DNA from: Calothrix sp. FI2-JRJ7
Lineage (GTDB): Bacteria > Cyanobacteriota > Cyanobacteriia > Cyanobacteriales > Nostocaceae
Assembly (NCBI GenBank): GCA_019359675.1
Contig: JAHHGX010000083.1
Location: forward strand, 1-64,000
Length of the DNA: 64,000 nucleotides
Direction of reading: 5' to 3'
Shown here: in pieces, positions 1 through 8,308 of the stretch
How positions within the stretch are numbered: position 1 is the first letter of the stretch
Layout of the letters: each line of letters begins with the position of its first letter
Translations under genes and position numbers: made by a program
The notes under the pieces: model-generated
Database searches by the model: none
Told to the model about the DNA's origin: nothing
What the model saw: the letters and a program-made list of their open reading frames with translations, nothing else

Positions 1-83
1 CTCTAACTCGGTTAATGATAGGTGTGACTCTATACTAATACGTTTTGGCATTGATAATGTAGATGCTTGTAAAAAAGATGTAC

Positions 84-566
84 TCAACTTATTTTACTAT
101 GGGTGTGCCACCGGACATGATATAATATGTGAACAACTAGTGCATTCATCATTGACTCAGCGTAAAGACGATTGCATAATCCATCTATTTCTATCTGTGA
201 TTTTAGTGCTAAACCTATATTTTGAATTAAAGGGTCACGAAGTTTTAACTGTGGTGTAATATGACACTCTGAATCGGTAAATTGCTGTGTTATTGCACTG
301 AAAAAGTTTGACTCAAAGCGAAGTAATAAAAACTCCGCATCAGTATCCCAAGATAACTTACGACGTAGGTAAGGAGGCGAAATCATTATATCGCCTTCTA
401 CTAAATAATCACTGCTACGGCGCCCGTCTATTTTTCGTTGTAGTGTTATTGGTTGTCCAAGATGAATGCTTAGTAAATAGCTTGGAAGACAACATTCAGA
501 GGCACCGTTTGCTGGTTGGTAATGATGTTCTACTTTAACAGTATCTGAAATTATACCTTGGTTCAT
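84..566 (-). pseudogene. AraC-family regulator, N-terminal part only (truncated)
   Basis: The 160-residue product resembles the N-terminal ligand-binding half of cyanobacterial AraC-type regulators (LRFESNFF, followed by an AESMMNALVVHILYH-like linker helix). It stops at a TGA exactly where the two DNA-binding helix-turn-helix motifs should begin, although the family is normally about 280-300 residues. Another frame below position 83 is open to the window edge and contains IESHLSLTELE, which loosely resembles the first AraC HTH helix. A frameshifted full-length gene running off the left edge is therefore possible. The neighbouring methyltransferase gene is divergent. I call it a broken gene; a genuinely short protein cannot be excluded. 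Confidence 0.55.
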
Positions 567-670
567 GCACCTTTAATTTAACTGCTTATATTACGTACAG
601 TTGATTGCCCACCTTCGTAGAGACGACCAGGTTAGATATTATCATTATATAATGTAAATAATTCCGTATT

Positions 671-1348
671 ATGAACATTGAACCACTCAGCGATATTAAA
701 ATTATTGATTCATGGTACAAAAATGCTTCACCCTGGACAAATGCGGTGCGTTCTGGAGAAATTGAGAGTCGCAAACTAATTACTAATCAAGCAATTATCG
801 ATGCAGTAAAAAGTTATTCTCCGCAGTCTGTACTTGACCTGGGATGTGGGGAAGGATGGTTGACTCGTGAACTTGCAACTCAAGGAATTAATGTAATTGG
901 AGTAGATGTAGTTCCGGAATTAATTGAGAAAGCTCAACAAGCTGGAGGAGATTTTCTTAATGTATCTTACGAGGAAATACAACAAGGTAAACTAAGTATT
1001 TCTGTTGATGTTGTAGTATGTAATTTTGCGCTGTTTGGTAAAGAGTCAGTGGAAGGATTATTTAAAACGATTGCAACACTACTAAACCCAGACAGTTTAT
1101 TTATTGTTCAGACGCTTCATCCCTTAGTTGCTTGTGGTGACTTTCCATACCTTGATGGTTGGAGAGAAGGTTCTTGGGCAGGATTTAATGATGATTTTAC
1201 CGACCCGGCGCCGTGCTATTTTAGAACTTTAGAGAGTTGGGTAAAGCTATTTAATGATAATGGGTTGCGATTGATTGAAATGCGTGAACCTATTCATCCA
1301 AAAACACAAAAGCCTGCTTCAGTTATATTTGTTGCTAGTAATACTTAA
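671..1348 (+). CDS. class I SAM-dependent methyltransferase
   Basis: This 225-residue protein has a clear Rossmann-type SAM-binding motif I (VLDLGCGEGWLTREL, about residues 55-69). Next come the acidic motif II residue in VIGVDVVPE and a motif near VVCNFALFG. The C-terminal half has the usual methyltransferase strand-helix pattern. It is probably a cytosolic small-molecule methyltransferase; the acceptor cannot be read from the sequence. The gene stands alone, divergent from the broken AraC-type gene, and is followed by a palindromic repeat. An ATG opens the frame, with no strong Shine-Dalgarno sequence visible. Confidence 0.8.
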   Translation: MNIEPLSDIKIIDSWYKNASPWTNAVRSGEIESRKLITNQAIIDAVKSYSPQSVLDLGCGEGWLTRELATQGINVIGVDVVPELIEKAQQAGGDFLNVSYEEIQQGKLSISVDVVVCNFALFGKESVEGLFKTIATLLNPDSLFIVQTLHPLVACGDFPYLDGWREGSWAGFNDDFTDPAPCYFRTLESWVKLFNDNGLRLIEMREPIHPKTQKPASVIFVASNT

Positions 1349-1379
1349 TTTTTTACGCAATTGGCAGATAAAAACGTAG

Positions 1380-1439
1380 GGTGCGATCAGGCTACCAAAA
1401 AATTTCAACGTAGTTATAGACTTGTAGCCTGATCGCACC
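1380..1439. repeat. palindromic repeat, GGTGCG family (variant stem)
   Basis: Two perfect 16-bp arms, GGTGCGATCAGGCTAC at 1380-1395 and its reverse complement at 1424-1439, flank a loop containing ATTTCAACGTAGT. The loop matches that of the elements at 40784-40842, but the inner stem differs: GATCAGG here, GTGACG there. Both arms have changed together. Confidence 0.85.
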
Positions 1440-1505
1440 AATTTCTGATTATAGCAATACTTAAGTAACAATACTCAATATTCAAAAATTGAATAAAAAT
1501 TCTGG

Positions 1506-1521
1506 ACTTTTTGGTTCAAAA
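1506..1521 (+). promoter_or_regulatory. likely TetR operator upstream of the regulator gene
   Basis: ACTTTTTGGTTCAAAA contains the palindrome TTTTG-N3-CAAAA. Its exact 16-bp reverse complement lies just downstream of the regulator gene at 2147-2162. It sits 30 bp before the TetR start codon, where autorepression would be expected. Confidence 0.65.
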
Positions 1522-1551
1522 CATATATCCTAATCTCAGGAGGTAATAAAC

Positions 1552-2133
1552 ATGGGGCGCCCAAAAGAGTTTGACCGTGAAGAAGTACTGCAAAAAGCTC
1601 TCCACACATTCTGGCAAAAGGGCTATGATGCAACCACACTCCCAGATTTACTAGAGAGTATGGGTATTAATCGTTCAAGCTTCTACAATTCTTTTGGAGA
1701 TAAGCAGACGCTTTTTCGTGAGGTGATGAGTCTTTACTATCAGCAAATAGGGATAAAAAGACTTACCATACTTCAAAAAGCCAAGTCCGCAAAGCAAGGA
1801 TTATGGGATTACTTCAATCACAATATTGATGTAGCAGTAGCTGAATATAACCCTGGTGGTTGTTTACTGACTAACACAGCTACAACTCTCAAAACGATTG
1901 ATGGAGAAATATCCAAACAAATTATTCAAGGTGTTGACCGTTTGGAACAAGCGCTGTTTAATCTTCTTGAGAAAGGTCAACTTGCAGGTGAGATTGCCCC
2001 TAACAAAGAGATCAAAGCTATCGCGCGACTTATGATATCTGTATCATACGGGCTAAATATCGCCGCACGCATTCATTCTGACCGAGAGATGCTTCTCGAC
2101 ATGGTGAAAGCTGCTCTGTCAACTCTCGACTAA
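1552..2133 (+). CDS. TetR/AcrR family transcriptional regulator
   Basis: This 193-residue protein begins MGRPKEFDREEVLQKAL and has a TetR N-terminal helix-turn-helix at about residues 26-46 (TTLPDLLESMGINRSSFYNSF). An all-helical ligand-binding C-terminal domain follows, with a Cys-Leu-Leu-Thr-Asn segment typical of the AcrR-like branch that controls small oxidoreductase genes. A strong Shine-Dalgarno sequence (AGGAGGT) fixes the ATG. The same 13-bp palindrome lies before this gene and between it and the SDR gene. The regulator therefore probably represses itself and the downstream reductase until an unknown ligand releases it. Confidence 0.85.
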   Translation: MGRPKEFDREEVLQKALHTFWQKGYDATTLPDLLESMGINRSSFYNSFGDKQTLFREVMSLYYQQIGIKRLTILQKAKSAKQGLWDYFNHNIDVAVAEYNPGGCLLTNTATTLKTIDGEISKQIIQGVDRLEQALFNLLEKGQLAGEIAPNKEIKAIARLMISVSYGLNIAARIHSDREMLLDMVKAALSTLD

Positions 2134-2146
2134 AATTTTTTCGTTA

Positions 2147-2162
2147 TTTTGAACCAAAAAGT
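2147..2162 (-). promoter_or_regulatory. second TetR operator, before the SDR gene
   Basis: TTTTGAACCAAAAAGT is the exact reverse complement of the site at 1506-1521 and lies 12 bp before the SDR start codon. Perfect conservation over 16 bp in two short gaps flanking a TetR gene supports a shared operator. Confidence 0.65.
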
Positions 2163-2174
2163 ACAAAACATACT

Positions 2175-2900
2175 ATGAAGAAGATTGCTTTTATTTCCGG
2201 CGCCACCAAAGGTATTGGTAATGAAGTCGCACGGCAACTAGCTTTACATGACTTTACTGTTTTAATTGGTGCGCGGAACACACAGCATGGAGAAGCAGCA
2301 GTAGAGAAACTGCGGTTAAATGGCGCCGATGCTCATTTTATTCAGATTGATGTTAATGATGAATCATCAATTAAATCTGCTGCTGAAACAATTAGTAAAC
2401 AGTTTGGAAAAGTTGACGTACTGATAAATAATGCTGGTGTCAACTATGAGTTTTCATCGGGTACTCGCCCATCAATGCTAAGTGTAGATACTCTAAAAGA
2501 TACGTTTATCACAAACTTTTTTGGAGTATTCGCAATCATTCATCATTTTCTACCACTACTTAAACAAGCAGGTGCCGCTCGTGTTATAAACGTTTCATCT
2601 ACACTTGGCTCACTTTCTTGTTTAAGTAATCCCGAAAACTTTTTCTATGGAGTTAATAGTCTTGCTTATAATTCCTCTAAAACTGCACTAAACGCGCTAA
2701 CAGTATCTTTGGCAAAAGATTTAGCTGAAGATAAAATTAGCGTCAACTCTATTTGCCCAGGTTGGGTCAAGACTGATATGGGAACAGAAATGGCGCCGCG
2801 AACAGTTGAACAAGGAGCAGCTATCATAGTAAAAATGGCTACAATAGAAAATTCTCCAACAGGTAAATTTTTTGACGACAATGGAGAAATTCCTTGGTAA
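2175..2900 (+). CDS. short-chain dehydrogenase/reductase (SDR)
   Basis: A classical SDR of 241 residues. The NAD(P)-binding SGATKGIG motif is at residues 8-15, the structural NNAG motif is in LINNAGVNY, the catalytic Ser is in VINVSSTLGS, and the Tyr/Lys pair is in AYNSSKTAL. PGWVKTDM follows the active site, as in carbonyl-reductase-like members. The reaction would be NAD(P)H-dependent reduction of an aldehyde or ketone in the cytosol; the substrate is unknown. It lies 41 bp after the TetR gene in the same orientation with an operator in between, so it is the probable target of that regulator. Confidence 0.88.
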   Translation: MKKIAFISGATKGIGNEVARQLALHDFTVLIGARNTQHGEAAVEKLRLNGADAHFIQIDVNDESSIKSAAETISKQFGKVDVLINNAGVNYEFSSGTRPSMLSVDTLKDTFITNFFGVFAIIHHFLPLLKQAGAARVINVSSTLGSLSCLSNPENFFYGVNSLAYNSSKTALNALTVSLAKDLAEDKISVNSICPGWVKTDMGTEMAPRTVEQGAAIIVKMATIENSPTGKFFDDNGEIPW

Positions 2901-2920
2901 AGACGCGATAAATCGCGTCT
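2901..2920. terminator. palindrome between convergent genes (GAGACG family)
   Basis: AGACGCGAT-AA-ATCGCGTCT forms a 9-bp stem with a 2-nt loop, placed between the SDR stop codon and the end of the convergent dapF-like gene. It could terminate both transcripts. It also belongs to the interspersed GTAGAGACG repeat family seen elsewhere in the window. Confidence 0.5.
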
Positions 2921-3754
2921 CTACTCAAACATCTCCAGTGAAATTGTACCCTCAGCAACCTTAGTAACATTACCTGTCATTGTCACCATAAAATCATCAG
3001 TAACTTGTATAAAAATTTGCCCACCTGGCATATGAACAGTTATTGATGAATCACATAAACCCAACTTATGAGCAACTGCCGCAGCAGCACTGCTACTACT
3101 CCCAGATGCTAAAGTATATCCTGCCCCTCTCTCCCAAATTTCAATTTGAATATTTTCACGGTCGATAACTTTCATAAATTGAACATTAGTACGATTAGGA
3201 AAGTTTGGATGAACCTCTAATAAAGAACCGTATTTTGTTGTAATATCGGGCGCCACTTCAGGCATTAGTATGACACAATGAGGATTACCAATAGTAGCAG
3301 CACAGAAAGTAAAAGTTTTGTCTAAAACAGTAATGCTTTCTTGAATAACTTCTCTAGGTTCACCTACAACGGGAATTTTTTCGCTATCAAAGCTTACATG
3401 TCCCATCTCAACCTGAACGCTTTTACTATCCGAAGAAACGCGCGCTTTCACTTTTCCGCCAAGTGTATTAATGCTAAACTCTTCTCTAACAAGTTTTCTA
3501 TCCCACAAATAACGGGAAAATATTCTCAAACCATTGCCGCTTTTTTCTGCTTCACTGCCATCAGGATTAAAAATGCGTAGTGCAAAATCTGAATCTTGAG
3601 ACGGTAGAGGACCAAATAAAATTCCATCGGAACCAATACCAAAGTTACGATGACAAATTCGCTCAATATTCTTTGCAGTTAATTCAATCTCCAAATCTTC
3701 AGGAGCAATAACCAAATAATCATTTCCTAATGCGTGATACTTGGAATATTTCAT
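2921..3754 (-). CDS. DapF-family protein lacking both catalytic cysteines
   Basis: The fold signatures of diaminopimelate epimerase are clear: YHALGNDYLVI at the N-terminus, NPDGSEAEKSGNGLRIF, IGNPHCVI, and ERGAGYTLASGSSSS. Length is 277-278 residues from the ATG at 3754, as in the family; a TTG start four codons upstream is possible. In true DapF the two acid/base residues are the Cys of CGNG and the Cys of ACGTG. Here both are Ser (S72 and S217). The thiol-based two-base racemisation is therefore unlikely, and a second, normal DapF would be needed for cell-wall and lysine synthesis. It may be a divergent isomerase or a non-catalytic paralogue. The gene is monocistronic and convergent with the SDR gene. 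Confidence 0.75.
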   Translation of the reverse strand: MKYSKYHALGNDYLVIAPEDLEIELTAKNIERICHRNFGIGSDGILFGPLPSQDSDFALRIFNPDGSEAEKSGNGLRIFSRYLWDRKLVREEFSINTLGGKVKARVSSDSKSVQVEMGHVSFDSEKIPVVGEPREVIQESITVLDKTFTFCAATIGNPHCVILMPEVAPDITTKYGSLLEVHPNFPNRTNVQFMKVIDRENIQIEIWERGAGYTLASGSSSSAAAAVAHKLGLCDSSITVHMPGGQIFIQVTDDFMVTMTGNVTKVAEGTISLEMFE

Positions 3755-3853
3755 TTGACTAACCAATTAATTACAAAGATAGTTAATCTAAAAGCTTGAT
3801 GAAGAACAAGGTCATCACCCATTGCATTATAATTTTACTTAATTCCAGGTTAC

Positions 3854-3881
3854 GTAGAGACCGCATTAATTCGGTCTCTAC
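3854..3881. repeat. GTAGAGAC-family palindrome
   Basis: GTAGAGACCG and CGGTCTCTAC pair around an 8-nt loop. Same family as 2901, 26054, 38503, 50868 and 54790. It lies between two leftward genes and could act as a terminator for the Rpn-type gene's neighbourhood. Confidence 0.7.
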
Positions 3882-3930
3882 ATAATTGTTACGTTTATGT
3901 TTATTGCGCCGCTGTGAGATTAAAAAAAAT

Positions 3931-4785
3931 TTAAATTAATTGCCGTAATTGATCTAAACTTTGCGCGCTTTTAATCGCGTTTCTAATTGTTTTGAGTTTT
4001 TCTAAATCAGGAATTTGAGAAATAGATTCCATCAACTCTAAACCTTGGGCGCCGAATTTTAAATCAAGCCCCAATTCTATTGCTGAAATAATTCCTCGTT
4101 GCTCACCTCGTTGCTCACCTATTTCCTCGGATTCTTTGCAAATTTGTCGATACCAAGGAGACTCTTGTAATATTGCCATATCCCATCCCATAATACTTTG
4201 AACTATTGCGCTGTCTAATACAAATGTAGCAAAGAAACCCAAAACAGTCTCAAGCTCATTTAACTTTTCATCCGCACGCATGACTCGCAATGCTTGTTGG
4301 ATTGTTTCTTTGTTATCTCCATTCTTGAGAATAGGCGCAAATGGAATAAGAGAAGAAACTTTTTGGAAAGCTAACTGTACGTCAACTTCCCATAGATTAA
4401 TGACTCGGTAGTCTTGACGCGCGACTAAACCCATGAACTTCGATTTGAATCTGGTAGGTATTGGGGTATCGCTGTCTTTAATAAAATTAATTAGAACTGG
4501 GTAAACTGGTAAATTAAACTTCTCCTCTGCCAAGCCTGTATATGCACGCACTCGTCTGGGCATCTTAGTTTTATAACGTAGCTGCAACTCATTCAGAATC
4601 AAGAAATCACCGTGATTCGGACTGCTAGCTTTAATAAGAACGTCGCTATCGCGGCTTACCCATTGGAACTCTGAGTTGACAACTTCTTGAACTGCTATAT
4701 CTGAACTACCTGTAATCCACTGCGCCCATTGAAGTGGTTCAAGACCAATAATGCGTTTAGAACTGATATCGGCTGATTGTGTCAT
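3931..4785 (-). CDS. Rpn-type PD-(D/E)XK nuclease family protein
   Basis: This 284-residue protein matches the cyanobacterial Rpn/putative transposase family. The central segment carries the expected acidic core, SDVLIKA then LNELQLRYKTKMPRR (candidate D-x(n)-ExQ motif), followed by RVRAYTGLAEEKFNLPVYPVL. The helical C-terminal half has the tandem GEQRGEQRG near residue 228, encoded by an 11-12 bp direct repeat. Relatives promote RecA-independent recombination or are described as nuclease-like; activity here is inferred only. It starts at the ATG at 4785, is flanked by palindromic repeats and has no partner gene. Confidence 0.7.
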   Translation of the reverse strand: MTQSADISSKRIIGLEPLQWAQWITGSSDIAVQEVVNSEFQWVSRDSDVLIKASSPNHGDFLILNELQLRYKTKMPRRVRAYTGLAEEKFNLPVYPVLINFIKDSDTPIPTRFKSKFMGLVARQDYRVINLWEVDVQLAFQKVSSLIPFAPILKNGDNKETIQQALRVMRADEKLNELETVLGFFATFVLDSAIVQSIMGWDMAILQESPWYRQICKESEEIGEQRGEQRGIISAIELGLDLKFGAQGLELMESISQIPDLEKLKTIRNAIKSAQSLDQLRQLI

Positions 4786-5046
4786 TGGTGGTTACACTTC
4801 CCTGTATAAAAATCAACCTAAATTCTTATTTGATTGATGTATGAATAATATAAGATTCTTTTTTGAGCATGTACTACTTAGTTTAATAAAAATAACGAGA
4901 ACATTTATATAATCATTCTCGCTTGAATCAAAGTGTGTTTTCCTTTAACTGTAAGGATTTGATTTAATTAGTCGCTGTCGATGCGTCGAGACTATGTGAT
5001 TTAATATACGTTTAATGATTTTTAGATACTTACTTGAAATTTTAAA

Positions 5047-5064
5047 GTGGGCAAGGATGCCCAC
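5047..5064. repeat. GGGCAAGGATGCCC-family palindrome
   Basis: GTGGGCA-AGGA-TGCCCAC hairpin just after the TPR gene stop codon, followed by CCTACAAG. Other members lie at 23235, 48871 and (variant) 49615. Confidence 0.7.
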
Positions 5065-5080
5065 CCTACAAGAGCATGGG

Positions 5081-5821
5081 TTAGTTGAGTAAGTCTTGAA
5101 AGCGCTTGTCTTGACGTAATGCAGTAAAGTCTGTGTCAGATTTGGCTAGGGTTTTGTATTTGGCGGGTTGTAATTTGATTGCCGCTTGCAGGTTTTTAAT
5201 AGCTTCTTCATGGTTGTTTTGCAAGGCATACGCACATGCTTTGTTGTAGTAAGTTAAATGTTTTTTGGGATTGATGGCAATAGCTTTGTCGTAAGAGGCA
5301 ATTGCTTCAGTATAACGGTTTAGCTTTGCTAGAGCTATACCTCGGTTTATCCAAGCTTCTTCTTTGTCTGGTTCTATTGCAATTGATTTGTCATAAGAGG
5401 CAAGTGCTTCAGTATAGCGTTTTAGTCCGCTGAGGACGTTTCCTCGGTTGAACCAAGCTGTACTGAGCCGTGGATTGATTTTGACAGCATTATCATAAGA
5501 TGTGATTGCATCTTCATTTCTTTGTAAAACGGTTAATGCGTTACCACGATTTATCCAAGCTTCTGCTTTGTTCGGTCTAATTTTTAGTACTTTGTCATAG
5601 GTTTCTATGGCGTTTTGGTATGAATGTGCGTCTAATAAACTGTTAGCTTGACGAAACAAGCCATCTACTTGCTGAGTTGTCTGAGCTTCGGTTAGTAATT
5701 GCGCTACGTTCGATTCCTGCACCGCTTGATTTGTATATTCTCCAGCTGGCGCCACATTACTACAGCCAAACGTCAATAGTGCTATTAAGCTAAAGGCAGC
5801 AAAACTTCCCGAATCAGTCAT
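5081..5821 (-). CDS. TPR-repeat lipoprotein
   Basis: From the ATG at 5821 the protein begins MTDSGSFAAFSLIALLTFGCS: a hydrophobic signal segment ending in a plausible lipobox (LTFGC), so it is probably an exported lipoprotein. The longer reading adds eight residues before this and spoils the signal peptide. Five or so tetratricopeptide repeats follow, with the consensus W-NRG-A---L-RY-EAIASYDKAI (for example AWINRGIALAKLNRYTEAIASYDKA). TPR arrays are protein-binding scaffolds; the partner is unknown. The gene is alone, with a palindromic repeat just past its stop. Confidence 0.8.
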   Translation of the reverse strand: MTDSGSFAAFSLIALLTFGCSNVAPAGEYTNQAVQESNVAQLLTEAQTTQQVDGLFRQANSLLDAHSYQNAIETYDKVLKIRPNKAEAWINRGNALTVLQRNEDAITSYDNAVKINPRLSTAWFNRGNVLSGLKRYTEALASYDKSIAIEPDKEEAWINRGIALAKLNRYTEAIASYDKAIAINPKKHLTYYNKACAYALQNNHEEAIKNLQAAIKLQPAKYKTLAKSDTDFTALRQDKRFQDLLN

Positions 5822-6310
5822 TTTGTACCTACATATATCGTACATATTATGTTAAAACTTCTGTTCCTATTAAAAAAGTAAGTTGCATTACTGTTTCATT
5901 ACACTTTATTTATTCTTTTTATTTCTCATGAAATTATTATGGAAATAACCATTTTTTTGCTTGACTTTAAATCAATTACACACACTCTTTGCAAGTACTT
6001 CATATTTTGATGAGATATCAACTATTTACCTTGGCAAAAGCTAACAAAAAATGTCGCTTCTTTTTATGCAATTATTTCTTTACTGTAAAATCATATTACC
6101 TTTTGTCCCTCCTAAAGGAAAATTTATAAAAATATACAAAATAATGTAAAATTTTTAACACTTCCGGCTTTAAATGTGGTATGCCGTTTGACACCGGGTT
6201 TCTCTACCATGTACCAGAAAATGATTAATGCTTCTTACCGTTACACACCGTGCAGCAGATACCATAGGATAAATATCGTTTAAGGAGTCGATACGGCACC
6301 CATACTAAGC
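5822..6310. other. divergent AT-rich intergenic region
   Basis: 489 bp separating the divergent TPR gene and the 6.3-12 kb operon. It is strongly AT-rich with no credible reading frame, repeat family or RNA gene. It must hold promoters for both directions; AAGGAGTCGAT at about 6282 lies too far upstream to be the ribosome binding site of the ATG at 6311. Confidence 0.5.
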
Positions 6311-7660
6311 ATGACAATTGATAACAATTCCAACTCATCCCATTCATCAGAGCAAGTATCTGAAGACAAATTGCAACTGGACGACTTTAACGGCGCCAGC
6401 GAAAATGGTCTTACCTCAGAAGGACTTGTTACACAGCAAGCTCTAGCTGTAATTAATTCCCTACAATCTCAACAAAGTACAAATGCTCTAAAACAAGCGC
6501 ACTCTAATGTAGAAATCCGCTCAAATAACTTTGTAGTAGTCCAAAGGCGGGCATTTTTATTATCCCTTGTGGCTGTAGGGTTGATTTTTATTGGTTTTGC
6601 CTCAAATATTTGGATTATCGGCGCCATTGGAACCGTCGCGACTTTAGCTTTATCGCTCGCAATACTTTTCCCCTGGTTACGCGAAGTCTTTTCGGGATGG
6701 TTTTCACCTCAAGAACGCTCTGTTCTATTTGGTATATTAGTATTAACTATAGGAATAATAGGCGCCATTAAATTTACAGGCGTGGGTGATGATATTTTAC
6801 GTTGGGGAAAAACTGTTAACTGGGATGCTTCAGGAGCATTAGGGGAATGGTTTGGCGCCTTGGGGCAAATTTCTATCGCTATAATTGCTGTTTACGTAGC
6901 TTGGCGCCAGTATGTTATTTCTAAAGACTTAACTATTCAACAAAATTTGCTCACCGTTCAACAAAATATTATTACTCAGCAGCAAACTATCGACTCCTAC
7001 TTCCAAGGTATTTCCGATTTAGTACTCAACGAAGAAGGACTGCTCGAAGATTGGCCCCAAGAACGCGCAATTGCCGAAGGACGCACTGCTGCTATTCTTA
7101 GTAGCGTTGATGGTAGTGGCAAAGCTAAAATACTTCGCTTTTTATCTCGTTCAAGATTATTAACTCCACTCAAACGCGACCGTACTCTCGGGCGCCCCAT
7201 ACTTGATGGTAGTGGAGGATACGCTGAAGACCGCGCTTTTGGACAGCGTGTTATTGACCTTGGTGTAACATTAGCAGGCGCCGACCTTTCTAGTACAGAT
7301 TTACGATGGACAGACCTCTCTGAGGCGAACCTTGTACGTGCTAACCTTAGTGGTTGTGATTTAGTCAAAGCAAACTTATCGCGTGCTATTTTGTACGAAG
7401 CTAGCTTAAGAAATTCTGACTTAAAAACAACACGCTTATTCTACGGTTCTCACGAAACCGCATCACCCCGCAGTCGAGTTAACCCTCCCAATTTCCAAAC
7501 TGGTGAATATACTGGTGCGGTTGTTCAAGATGCTGACTTTACTAATGTTCAGCGTATGTCTGAACAAGTACGCTATTACTGCTGTGCTTGGGGTGGCGAA
7601 AAAACTCGCGGCACAATTCCTGGTGGTTGCGAAGGTATCCCTAATAAATTAGATAAATAA
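6311..7660 (+). CDS. membrane protein with C-terminal pentapeptide repeats
   Basis: This 449-residue protein has a Ser/Asn-rich N-terminus, then three or four membrane helices (FLLSLVAVGLIFIGFAS, IIGAIGTVATLALSLAILF, VLFGILVLTIGIIGAI, ISIAIIAVYVAW; about residues 78-200). A Gln-rich coiled segment follows, then a short pentapeptide-repeat stretch (GADLSSTDLRWTDLSEANL, about residues 325-375, A[DN]LXX pattern). Such proteins occur widely in cyanobacteria without a known activity. It is the first gene of a five-gene rightward run with DUF4129, DUF4350, MoxR and DUF58, separated from the next gene by 21 bp. I infer a membrane scaffold for that MoxR system. The gene is unusually rich in GGCGCC sites. 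Confidence 0.75.
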   Translation: MTIDNNSNSSHSSEQVSEDKLQLDDFNGASENGLTSEGLVTQQALAVINSLQSQQSTNALKQAHSNVEIRSNNFVVVQRRAFLLSLVAVGLIFIGFASNIWIIGAIGTVATLALSLAILFPWLREVFSGWFSPQERSVLFGILVLTIGIIGAIKFTGVGDDILRWGKTVNWDASGALGEWFGALGQISIAIIAVYVAWRQYVISKDLTIQQNLLTVQQNIITQQQTIDSYFQGISDLVLNEEGLLEDWPQERAIAEGRTAAILSSVDGSGKAKILRFLSRSRLLTPLKRDRTLGRPILDGSGGYAEDRAFGQRVIDLGVTLAGADLSSTDLRWTDLSEANLVRANLSGCDLVKANLSRAILYEASLRNSDLKTTRLFYGSHETASPRSRVNPPNFQTGEYTGAVVQDADFTNVQRMSEQVRYYCCAWGGEKTRGTIPGGCEGIPNKLDK

Positions 7661-7681
7661 TTCTCATTCTCTTTCCTGTTT

Positions 7682-8287
7682 ATGCCCGCATCAGAATTTG
7701 AAACTAATAGTCCAGGTTGGCAGTTTTATCTGTTTCAAAAGCGAGTGGGAGAATCTATTGAGTATTTTCTTTCTCGCTTTGACCCTCCTACACCTAATAA
7801 GTCTCAAGGTTTAAGATTTAGCCAATGGTTTTTAAACTTGCTTAATTTCTTATTTTGGGTAGCAGTTAGTTTTTTTGCTTTGTGGCTAATGTGGCGCCTG
7901 TGGAAAGAATTTAAACCGTATTTATATGCTTGGTTAAACGAAGCACAATCGAATGATATTCGTAGTCAAAAAAACGAGGAACAAATATCCGCAGCAGCTT
8001 TGTTGTCGCAGTCGCAAGAATTTTATAGGCAGGGTAAATATCGTGATGCTTGTAAATGTTTATACTTGGCGCTTTTACAATTTTTGCATGAAAAAAATAC
8101 ATTGCCTCATAAAAAAAGCCGTACAGATGGCGAGTATTTACAAATATTGCGATTATCCAGTTCTTTTATGCAGCCATACGAAACGCTAATTACAACCCAC
8201 GAACAAATATGTTTTGATGAAATGGAAGCAGCGCAAGTCAACTATGAACAATGTCGAGAAGCATATAAAGAAATTACACAAGAATGA
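7682..8287 (+). CDS. DUF4129 domain membrane protein
   Basis: This 201-residue protein has one transmembrane helix (FLNLLNFLFWVAVSFFALWLMW, about residues 49-70). A cytosolic helical DUF4129-like domain follows, with the signature SQSQEFYRQGKYRDACKCLYL and YLQILRLSS. DUF4129 proteins accompany MoxR/DUF58 genes in bacteria and are thought to take part in the same membrane-associated complex. It sits 21 bp after the pentapeptide-repeat gene and 21 bp before the DUF4350 gene, so co-transcription is likely. Function beyond this association is unknown. Confidence 0.75.
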   Translation: MPASEFETNSPGWQFYLFQKRVGESIEYFLSRFDPPTPNKSQGLRFSQWFLNLLNFLFWVAVSFFALWLMWRLWKEFKPYLYAWLNEAQSNDIRSQKNEEQISAAALLSQSQEFYRQGKYRDACKCLYLALLQFLHEKNTLPHKKSRTDGEYLQILRLSSSFMQPYETLITTHEQICFDEMEAAQVNYEQCREAYKEITQE

Positions 8288-8308
8288 ATTAAACAATAAA
8301 CTAAATAC

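Noticed and set aside
308-538. 76-codon rightward frame opposite the AraC fragment
   Set aside because: Antisense to a recognisable AraC N-terminal domain.
3931-4785. Insertion-sequence transposase
   Set aside because: Although relatives are labelled putative transposases, there are no terminal inverted repeats or target duplications flanking the gene.
6997-7368. 123-codon leftward frame in the pentapeptide-repeat gene
   Set aside because: Ser/Arg-rich translation typical of an antisense shadow.
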